Shown here piece by piece: positions 5,170 through 14,200 of a stretch of DNA of 25,995 bases. Both the position numbers and the translations under genes were made by a program. A model generated the notes under the pieces. It ran no database searches, was not told the DNA's origin, and saw only the letters and a program-made list of their open reading frames with translations. The stretch is from a virus: positions 1-25,995 of the IMG/VR virus record IMGVR_UViG_3300042470_000199; one strand, 5' to 3'. Numbering within the stretch: position 1 is the first letter of the stretch; every line of letters starts with the position of its first letter.

Positions 5170-7971
5170 ATGTCGGCGCTTGAGTTGTTATCTGCGGTGC
5201 ATGCACCGGATGGGTGGCGCTGTGTTGTAGGCATTAAGAATAAGAAAGTCATCAAGAAATTTGTTGAGTCTGCTGAAGAAGTTGTACAGGCAGGGCAGCA
5301 GTTAGTTGACGATGGATTCGATGCCTACTTCGCCTGCGCTACGTTTGAGCAACCAACAACAAGATCAGGAGACAACACAAAAGAGTTTCGTGCTTTATGG
5401 TTAGACATAGATTGCGGTGAAGATAAACCTTATGCAGATCAGAGGGAGGGCATAACTGCTCTTAAGAACTTCTGCAAAGAAACTTCATTGCCTAGGCCGA
5501 CACTCGTTAACAGTGGGCGCGGTATTCATGCGTACTGGACATTTAAAACTCCCGTATCACCTGCGGATTGGCAACCTGCTGCGGACAGACTGAAGGCTTT
5601 ATGCGAGGAAGAATTTCTTAGCGCAGACCCTGCGTGTACAGCAGATAAAGCACGGATCTTGCGTCTGCCGGATACAAAGAACTTCAAGGATGAAAACAAA
5701 CCGCTTGATGTAGTACTGCTGTATACGAGCGAGCCTGTAGATTTCTTTGAGTTTCGGCAAGCCCTTGGCGTTCTTGTATTTAAGGAAGAAATACCAGACT
5801 TCATACCGCGTCATGTCAACGAGCTGACCAAAGCACTAATCAACAACCGTGAGTATTATTTTAAGAACATTCTAGTTAAGACAGATATAGGGCATGGATG
5901 CAATCAGATAAAGTTTTTGTCGGAGAATCAGAAGGATGTTAGTGAGCCGCTGTGGAGGGCAGGGCTGTCAATAGCCCAATACTGCGACGACAGGGATGTG
6001 GCGATACACGCCATATCAAAGCATCACGAAGAGTATGACCCTGACTCAACAGAGAAGAAAGCAAACCGTATCAAAGGACCGTATCAATGTTTGACGTTTG
6101 AGAAGTTCAATCCAGGTGGATGCGAAGAGTGTCCGCACAAAGGCAAGATCAAGTCTCCGATCATGTTGGGCATTGAGATTGCCGAAGATACTGTTAAGGA
6201 AATTGTAGAAGAGGTTGAAGACGATGCGCCTCCGATTATTCACTCCGTACCAGACTACCCTTTCCCATACTTCCGAGGGAAAAACGGGGGTGTTTATAGG
6301 CGTCCGGTCACGGAGGAAGAGGAAGCGCAGCTCGTCTATGAACATGATCTTTATATCGTCCGAAGGATGGTGCACCCCGTTGACGGGGAGATGGTCGTAT
6401 TCAGGCTTCACCTTCCCCAAGATGGGATGAAAGAATTTTCAGTACCGCTAACCGCAGTTGTAGTCAAAGAAAAATTAAGAGAAGCCCTTGCAGAAAGGGG
6501 AGTAGCAGCAACGCCAAAGCAGCAGGAGTCTTTACTCGGCTACATCATGGCTTTCGTTAAAGAACTTCAGGTAAGTAAAAAGGCAGACAAAATGAGAACT
6601 CAATTCGGGTGGTGTGATAGCGACAGTAAATTTATTATTGGCGATAGAGAAATATCAGCATCAGGCATCCACTATAGCCCCCCTTCAACAGCAACCGATC
6701 ACTTCGCGCCACACATGATTGCTATGGGGGATTTTGATAAGTGGAAAGAGTGCTTCAATATTTATGCGAAGGAAGGTTTGGAACCCTATGCTTATGCTGC
6801 GTTAACAGGATTTGGTAGCCCCCTACTAAAGTTCACAGGGATTCGCGGTGCTGCTATCAACCTAATCAGTGGAGACTCTGGGCCTGGAAAATCCACGATC
6901 CTTCGTGTCATCAACAGCATCATTGGCAAACCCACAGAGCTTATGTCAATGTGGAAAGACACGCAAAACTCAGTGTCTCGCAAGTTAGCAATCTTTAACA
7001 ACCTTTGCCATACCTATGATGAGATCACTAAGGTTTCTGCTGAAGACATGGGGTCGCATCTATACCAAGTAACTCAGGGGCGTGATAAAGAACGAGCGCA
7101 AGCTAGCGTCAACCAACTCAGAGCAAACCACGAGCGGTGGGAGCTTATTGAGATCATGACTTCCAACGCAAGCTTGTACGATAAATTGCAGATTGCACGA
7201 GACTCAGTAGATGGCGAGATGATGCGTGTCTTTGAGTATGTGATCTATAGCAGCGGAATCGATGAGCAGTATGCCAAGCATATGTTTGATGTGCAGCTTG
7301 AACAGAACTACGGACATGCCGCAGATATTTACTTCTCCTACCTAGTCAACAACCTCGACTATGCCATCAACACTGTACGCACCGTCCAAGCCAAAATTGA
7401 TAAAGAAGTTAAGCTGACTTCTCGTGAGCGATTCTGGTCGGCACTTGTGGCTTGCAATATTGCAGGGGGCATACTGGCGAAAGAAGTAGGGCTGCACGAC
7501 TATAGTCTTAAGAACATATATCAGTGGGTAACTCAGCAGATCCATCAGTTGCGTCAGCATGTCAGACCACCCTTGACTAACGCTGCGGGAGTGATTGGTG
7601 ACTACATCAATCGACACATGCAAAATATTCTGGTTGTTAATGCAGAAGTGGATGCGCGGACTAACATGGCATCAGCACCCTTAATAGAACCCAAAGGTCC
7701 GCTGTATATACGCTACGAACCAGATACGAAGCGCATGTTTATTAACGCCAAACACTTCAGGGCTGACTGCGCCAAAGCTCAGATTACCTACAGGGAACTT
7801 ACTCGTAAGTTGGAAATGGACAAGGTGCTCTTGGATACTGAAGTGAAGCGCATCACGAAAGGCATGAAGATCACAGCGCCACCTGTCTACTGCTTGATTT
7901 TTGACTGCGCTAACAGCAACTTCTTCGATGTAGAAGAACTAATGAACGTACCTGCTGATGCTAGTGCATGA
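5170..7971 (+). CDS. Primase-helicase fusion: AEP-type primase plus DUF927 P-loop ATPase
   Basis: This 933-residue protein is the likely replicative primase-helicase. The N-terminal third is an archaeo-eukaryotic (RepB/PrimPol-like) primase domain. Asp79-Ile-Asp81 in WLDIDCG are metal ligands, His120 lies in NSGRGIHAYW, and a conserved Arg lies in ARILRLPDTKNF. A Cys-rich segment around residues 300-325 (QCLTFEKFNPGGCEECPHKG) probably binds zinc and links the domains. The C-terminal half is a DUF927-type ATPase with Walker A GDSGPGKST at 568-576 and Walker B-like HTYDE at 615-618 (Asp617, Glu618), followed by a polar TQGRDKERAQ segment. The start ATG 5170 has GGAG at 5157-5160. No DnaB, gp4-type or separate primase gene is seen in the window, so this protein probably supplies both activities. 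Actual unwinding by DUF927 proteins is inferred from fold and context. Confidence 0.9.
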   Translation: MSALELLSAVHAPDGWRCVVGIKNKKVIKKFVESAEEVVQAGQQLVDDGFDAYFACATFEQPTTRSGDNTKEFRALWLDIDCGEDKPYADQREGITALKNFCKETSLPRPTLVNSGRGIHAYWTFKTPVSPADWQPAADRLKALCEEEFLSADPACTADKARILRLPDTKNFKDENKPLDVVLLYTSEPVDFFEFRQALGVLVFKEEIPDFIPRHVNELTKALINNREYYFKNILVKTDIGHGCNQIKFLSENQKDVSEPLWRAGLSIAQYCDDRDVAIHAISKHHEEYDPDSTEKKANRIKGPYQCLTFEKFNPGGCEECPHKGKIKSPIMLGIEIAEDTVKEIVEEVEDDAPPIIHSVPDYPFPYFRGKNGGVYRRPVTEEEEAQLVYEHDLYIVRRMVHPVDGEMVVFRLHLPQDGMKEFSVPLTAVVVKEKLREALAERGVAATPKQQESLLGYIMAFVKELQVSKKADKMRTQFGWCDSDSKFIIGDREISASGIHYSPPSTATDHFAPHMIAMGDFDKWKECFNIYAKEGLEPYAYAALTGFGSPLLKFTGIRGAAINLISGDSGPGKSTILRVINSIIGKPTELMSMWKDTQNSVSRKLAIFNNLCHTYDEITKVSAEDMGSHLYQVTQGRDKERAQASVNQLRANHERWELIEIMTSNASLYDKLQIARDSVDGEMMRVFEYVIYSSGIDEQYAKHMFDVQLEQNYGHAADIYFSYLVNNLDYAINTVRTVQAKIDKEVKLTSRERFWSALVACNIAGGILAKEVGLHDYSLKNIYQWVTQQIHQLRQHVRPPLTNAAGVIGDYINRHMQNILVVNAEVDARTNMASAPLIEPKGPLYIRYEPDTKRMFINAKHFRADCAKAQITYRELTRKLEMDKVLLDTEVKRITKGMKITAPPVYCLIFDCANSNFFDVEELMNVPADASA

Positions 7972-8152
7972 AGTAAATTTCAATATTAACTGGCGCAAAT
8001 TTGTGCGGGGGAGTTCGTTCTTTATCCCCTGCCTCGATTGCACAGCCGCTAAGGTCATAGTCCGTAAGGAGACTAGGCGGTTGAAGTTTAAAGTTGTTAT
8101 GAAGACAGTTATAGAGGAGGGTATTCAGGGTATTCGCGTTTGGAGAGTTTAA
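7958..8152 (+). CDS. Small basic phage protein of unknown function (64 aa)
   Basis: A 64-residue ORF that overlaps the primase stop by 14 bases and ends before the terminator. Its sequence looks like a real protein rather than a shadow. It has a hydrophobic-aromatic start (NFNINWRKF, then GSSFFIPCLD), a basic centre (VIVRKETRRLKFKVVMK) and a compact end (IEEGIQGIRVWRV), which suggests a small alpha/beta fold. To my recollection, the combination of an INWxxF start, a SSFFxPCLD strand and a GLRVWR-like end occurs in small proteins near phage replication genes, but I can give no function. Starts ATG 7958 or GTG 7964 are both possible, with no strong ribosome site. The pairing with the primase gene suggests translational coupling. 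Confidence 0.65.
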   Translation: MLVHEVNFNINWRKFVRGSSFFIPCLDCTAAKVIVRKETRRLKFKVVMKTVIEEGIQGIRVWRV

Positions 8153-8168
8153 CTGTATACTCCGCGCT

Positions 8169-8203
8169 GTAGTCCATGCTACCTCCTCGACTCGCGACGA
8201 GTC
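8169..8203. repeat. Two tandem hairpins upstream of the terminator
   Basis: Two inverted repeats precede the terminator: GTAG ... CTAC (8169-8172 with 8179-8182) and the perfect GACTCG-CGA-CGAGTC (8189-8194 with 8198-8203). Together with the terminator they make three stem-loops within about 60 bases. The region is not coding on either strand as far as I can tell. Such a structure could protect 3' ends of the plus-strand transcript or be part of a small RNA. The first stem is weak; the second is GC-rich and convincing. Confidence 0.55.
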
Positions 8204-8207
8204 CTTC

Positions 8208-8235
8208 ATCCCCGCCTCCCTGCGGGGATTTTTTT
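8208..8235 (+). terminator. Rho-independent terminator ending the replication module
   Basis: An eight-base stem, ATCCCCGC (8208-8215) with GCGGGGAT (8222-8229), encloses a six-base loop and runs into T residues at 8229-8235. It sits between the convergent gene ends, 56 bases after the last plus-strand stop, and stops plus-strand transcription. On the minus strand the same stem follows the stop of the 2102-aa gene but has no U-tract after it, so it should work poorly in that direction. Confidence 0.9.
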
Positions 8236-11200
8236 ACTCTTTAGCTCTAAGCTCTAAGAGTTCGCGGCGGTTCATCGGGTTAGCAATATACAACCCTTGA
8301 TCGACAACCCGCTCCTGCCTACGCCGAGTTTGATCCGACTGATTGATGTTGGCAAATGTGATGCGACGACTTGGATGCTTAATCCCAAACTTCTCGATGT
8401 CTTCCATCACATCATCAAAGTCTTCATCGGATATACCGCGCCGCGCATAGACCGCACGTTTCAACAGCTCAGTGCGCTCTTCTTCCCGTTCCTGCTCAAG
8501 CTTCTTAAGCTTATAGTTCTCGGATTGTTTTGCGGATACTTTGATTGGTGCAAAGCCAATACTCTGCATCGCAATGTCCATCCAATCGAGGTCTTCCTTA
8601 GCGACAACCTCGTAGCCTTTCGGAGTTTTTACTCCTTCTTCGCTAAAGCGATATGCCTTAACCGGCTGGCGTACGATTGAAGGTAGCATCGTCTCAATAG
8701 CACGTTCAGTCTGCCCCTCTTTGAATCTATCGTACGCACGTTGAGCGTTTTCATATAACCCAAAGCTTGGACCGAGCAGCCCCTTAAATTCCCAATCTTG
8801 GAAAAATAAATCGTTAAGTTTGACCCGTGCGTTGAAGTCTGCACCTGTTAGTCCAGTAGCCGGACCCATAGCGACATAGGTTGCTACGTTGGCACCGAAG
8901 TTTTCAGACAGCCACTTCTTGAACCAAAGATCAAATCCGTACTTACGGATCTGGAAGGCTGCACTATCTTCGTCATCGTCATCATCACCAAAGGCACTTA
9001 ATACTTTCTCAGCAACAGTAGTGATAACCGTATACAACGGGAAGCCTGTCACCCCTGCAAACATACCTGTCATACCCAAAGTGCCGAAGAACCTTGTTGC
9101 GGCTTGTTTCCTAATCGTAGGATCGGCACCCTTGAATATCTGTAAGAAGTTGGTTGTGAGATAAAACGCCGTGTTCTGGGAAAATTTCTTAAATTGAAAG
9201 AGCGTACGACCAACAGGCCCACGGAAATATCGTGGCGTATCAAAGAGCGAGTAGTCATACATCGCATCGTGCGTTAGGTCCAAAGCCTTTTTGGTAGCGT
9301 CTTCGTGAGAAAGACCTTGCTGTCGCCCGATACGGTACGCAGTCATTGCCATCATCTCTCGTGGCAGTTGTTCTGTCATCGAGAACATCGTAGAGATAGC
9401 ATCTGTAGCAAACTGCACAGGCACTTTCAAAATGTTAGGGTTAGTAGCTTCTTGAGAAGGGGACTTGACGACATTGAGTAAGTCCATCGAGCGGTTAAAA
9501 GAGAAGAGGTTGTCAGCCGCAAACTCATCGTAGGCTTTGATTTCATCAGCCTTAGTCAAGGCGTTACGTATAGAAGGCATAACATATTCTGTCTTACCAT
9601 CAACCTTGCGACGGAACCCAACCTCTTTGTACACATTCAGGAACCGCAGCAGTTCTGTGTGCACAGCCTTAGCGCCGCCAGGAGTCTTGCCGTATTCAGC
9701 AAGTAATGTGGGGTAACCAAACACAGGCAGTGAAGTCATGTTCGTCAGAGCAGACGAGATCGAACTCATGTAGTAGAAGAAGTTAAACGTCGAGAGTCCG
9801 TTGGCTGCAAAGTTCAGGATTGAGTTTTCATTCTTAGGATTAACGACAGCGTCAAAGTCCTCTGCTACTTCTTCGATATAGGTTCTGTATTTGGCAGAGT
9901 CTGGGTCATCTTTGATGGACTCTTTTGCTTCACTTATTCCGTTAACGATCTGTGGTTGGAACTCCATCTTGGCAAGTTGATTGGACATGCGGAAACCCGC
10001 AGTGCCAAAGTTACGCAACGCATCTGCACTAAAACCTGCTGTATTTTTACGATGGATAAACTGTTTGCGGAAGCTCTTCTCCGGCAACGTTAGCAGGTAC
10101 ATCTGATAGATCTCATCCTTGATCGCAGCCTTATCGGTATCAGTGCCTAACTTATCTACCGCTGCGAGGACTTCTTTTAGCTTTGTTGTATCGGCAAAGC
10201 TTTCTTCCATCATGCCGCTTAACTGATCACCACGCTTAAAGGTCTGGTCATCATATAAATCTTTAGCAGGTTTACCCATCTCCTTAGCCCTACGCAGGGC
10301 AAACCGATTGCGCTCCGAGGCAGACTCAAACATATAGAACTCCATGTCTTTGCCTTTGCCTACACGCAACCAGTTCTCTCCATATCTCATGAGAGGAAAA
10401 TAAGGATAAGCAACCTTGTCTGTCTCAAATTCTTTTTTGAGCAGCTCCATAAATTTAGTTTTTTCTGCGTCTTCTATGCCCATTACTTCAATACGTTTCT
10501 TTAGCAGCTCTTTGTATTGCTCGTATTGTTTAGCATAGTAGTTACGCACATCAACATAGATCTTGCGCCCAGGTTCGCCAAGCTTTTCCCACAGGTCATC
10601 CAGAGTATCTGACTGAGGCGTAGACGCAAGACGATCTTTACCAGGAATGCTTGGGTCTATACCGTTAACCGTAGCCAAGTGCATGATCGTGGCAAGCAAC
10701 TGACTTTGTTCTCTGTCGTTGCGCTGAAGCTTCAGCCAAGGCTTCATGATGCCTTTCATCTCGTCAAGGTACTGCTGACGCTTAGCGTTGAACTTCCTAC
10801 CAAGATCCACGACACGGGTAAGCGCAGGGACTTTATCTTTAACAAGCTTGGCAATCTGACTTGGGGTAAGTGCACCGATTAGATGCTTACGCGATACAGA
10901 CATACCACCTTCGATAACAGCACCGGCAAGTTCAGCCTGACTAGACACATCCATGCCGTTAGCAATAGCTTGATCGAGAAGCGACACGCTCGGACCTTGG
11001 CTGCGCGGAGTACGGATTACGTCATTACCGTATTTGACTTGCACTTCAGCAGCAGTTTGTACGTCTTGCTTTTGGCTAAGCGCTTCTACCGTTTGAACCG
11101 CAGCGGCTGTATCGGGCTTAAATTCTAAGAGCGTATTTGTAGCGTCAATCAAACCGGCGAGAGCAGATTCATCATTCTTGTTTAACCCAAATAACTGACG

Positions 11201-14200
11201 GATCGTAGCTACGAAACCTTTAGATACAGTGGTCTTTTCAAACGGTACAGTCTTTAAGAACGCTTGAAAATCTGGATCTGTCATGCCGTAGGCAAGAAAT
11301 TCGTTTACGTCAACTAAAGCTTTACCTTTAGTAAAAGTTCTATCTAAAGCTTTTGCAAGGTATGCTTCAACAGAATCAGGTGCACCTTTTTCTAGTTTAT
11401 CTACAGCCTTTCTAGTAGCGTCCATCAACCGCACTAACTTGCGATACGCAAGCACTCTAGGGTCTGAAGATTTAGGATCACTTGCTAGGATGTCTTTGCC
11501 TTGGGATATTTTTATAGCGGTAGCTGCATGTAACAACTCATGCAAAACAGTCTGGTTGTTTACCCCTTGTTCGCCGCCAATATTTGTACCTGCTACGTAA
11601 ACGTGAGGCACTCTAAGGATGTCCCTAGGAAACTCTCCGCGCTCCAAAGCTGCTCTGTCTGCTTGGCTTAAGGGCATGCTTGTCTGGGGGAAGAACAAAC
11701 CCTTACTCTTACGACTCCTGAACGCATTCAAAATAGCAGAATTAGATGCAGCATCTACAATTACAAAACGAACTGCGCCTAATGTAGAAGCTAGTTTTTG
11801 GGCTAACGTCCGTTCAAAATCTGTACTGTTACGATCAGTAGCAATTAGTTGAGCAGCCTCCCTGCCGTTCCTTGGCTTGCGCTTTTCAAAGTTCTTATTA
11901 ACTTCGGCACTTGTAGAATCTTCCCCTGTTTCTACTTGGCTTAGCGGTGCAGTCGGACCTTCAGGCTTCTCAAGCACACGCTTTTTCTTCTTAACAGTAA
12001 CAACGGGCGCAGGGCCAGTAGGCTGTGCTGTTTGCACAGGTGGCGCTTCTTCTGCTAATTCAGTGATCTTTTGTTCGATGTCAGGAGCAGGCGCAGCCCT
12101 AGCACCTTCAACTCTAGTCTTTATGAGATTCCGTATATCTACAGGTGCACGGTTGAACTGCGCTTCGGCCATTCCTTTAATGCGAGTAGTTGCGAGCTGA
12201 GGTCTCGTACTGAGGTCATACAGAACTTCAAGCGCAGGGTAAATGCTCTCATAAAAGTTTTTACGCAAAACAGCCAACGCTTCGGGGTTAGATGTTTTTG
12301 ACTTAAGAATATTGTCGAGCGTCCGCTCTTCAAACAGAGTCTGGTAGGTTTTCCTTGGGCCTTCGGGTGTTTCAGGTCTTGGACCGAAGAACCTATCAAG
12401 TTGAACAGCAAGACCTTCCTCGCCAGTATCAACGCGCTTCTTAGTAGAGGTAATTAAACGCTCTAAGAAATTAAGAACGCTAGTCCAATCTTTTTTCTCT
12501 GCCGCCTTAGTAGCTCTTTCTTCTTCAGTCAGCTTAGGCTTGGGACCACGTTTAGCAAGAGGCTCGGCTGCAACTCCAGTGACGTTAGCAATAGCATCTC
12601 GTAGCGTCTTACCTACAGGCGTTACTACACCGTCATCTTCCCGCACCCACATATTGTCTCTACGGATGATTTGAACCTTATCACCATTAGAGAGTTCTAA
12701 AGTCTTTACGCTTTCTCCGGCTGCATTTTTACCGCTAGGCTGCTTGACAACTTTAGGGGGCTTGGCTGCTGTGGCAAATTCTGCCACTTCTGTTCCTTCA
12801 GTAGGCGCTGCTGCTCCCTCTTCTTTTGCTTGCTTGGCTTCGGTGGGCGTAGTGACACTGGGGGTTTCCTCTATAGGTTTAGTTTCCTCTATTGCACCGG
12901 ATGGTGCCTCTTCTCTTCGTACAGGTTCTTCAACAACAGGTGCAGCGCGTTCCACTCGCTCGGTGACAGGTGGCTCAACTCTAGCGGTGGGTACTCCTCC
13001 AGCGGGTTCGCTAGGAATTGGAACGCTTTCTCCACCTGACTGTTCGATAGTTTTAGCAACATCTTCGACCTCCTTCGCGGCTTCGGCTTGAACTTTAGCA
13101 ATCTCGGCCTGTGCTTGCTCAACCTCTTGGTCATTTTTTTCCTCTTCCGCTACTTGTGCAGCAGCTTGAATTTTTGCTTTGTCAGGTTCTATGCCAGCAG
13201 CTATGTACTCGTCGGTAAGTTCATTGATCCGAGAAGTAACTTCATCAACTTTAGCAGTAGCTTCAGCAACCTTTTGTTCGGGGGTGACGGGAGCTTGTTC
13301 TCCTAGTTGCTCTGATACTGCTTGCTGAGCAGCAGTCAATACATCCGCAGCAGATGGTGCTTCTCCGACAAGCTCACTAGCTCTACCTGCAACTGCTTCG
13401 GGACTAACCGCAGCGGCTTGGATTTGGAGTTCTTTCTTAGCCTGCTCTGCGTCAATCCTATCTTGGAGTTGTTTAATCTGTTCGTCGCTAGCACCAGAGT
13501 CACGGGCAATTTTTATTGCGTCACGAGTAGCTAACCCCCCGCCTAATGCAGCACCAGCAAGGGCTTCAAGCACCCCTGCACCCACCACACCCCGCATCGT
13601 TGGCGTTTCGGCCAACGGTTTAATACCTAACTCTTCACCTGTCCGTTGTAGTGCAATATTCTCTGCGGCTTTTTCTTGCGCGGCCTGAGCAAATTCAGGA
13701 AGAGCTTCTTTGCCTGCTTCAGCACCAACCTTTTTAGCTGCGGCTACTGCACCTGTTTTAGTCGCAGTTTCTGCTGCTTCTTTAGCTGCTACGTTTGTAG
13801 CAATTTTCTTAGACAGCGCCCCAATTACTTGTTTCTCAGCACCAGTACGCCCAGCAATCGCGCCAAGTCCAGCCCCGGCAAGGATCATGTCTAAGTTTTT
13901 ACCACCGTATTCTTGGGCTTTTATAGCGGTTTCTTCTGCTTTCTTTTCATCAACACCAGCTTCTTTAAGCGCCTTCTTGGTCTCTTCGTAAATAGTGCCT
14001 TTGACTGTACCCGCGCCCATAATAGCGCCAAGACCTAGCGTAGTAGCTCCAGCAACAGCAGCGACAGGGACAGCGGCAGGGGCAAGAAAGGTAGCCCCAA
14101 GAGCACCAATAATAGTGGGGGCAGCAGTACCAAGGGCTTGAACCGTAAGATCTACGGGAGCAGTAGCAAAAGCTTTTAATCCTGCTTTTACGTTTTCAAG

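Noticed and set aside
6046-6420. 124-codon open frame on the minus strand inside the primase gene
   Set aside because: It overlaps the primase linker, is isolated from any minus-strand operon and has no motif.
8160-8235. Possible tRNA in the structured junction
   Set aside because: The three stems are sequential hairpins rather than a cloverleaf. There is no T-loop GTTCRA, no acceptor pairing and no CCA end.
8297-8680. 127-codon open frame on the plus strand just after the terminator
   Set aside because: It lies wholly opposite the conserved charged C-terminus of the giant protein and would be transcribed only by read-through. No ribosome site or family resemblance.
12744-13091. 115-codon open frame on the plus strand with Gly/Ser/Thr-rich sequence
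   Set aside because: It is the antisense of the Pro/Glu/Thr-rich linker of the giant protein and has no independent support.
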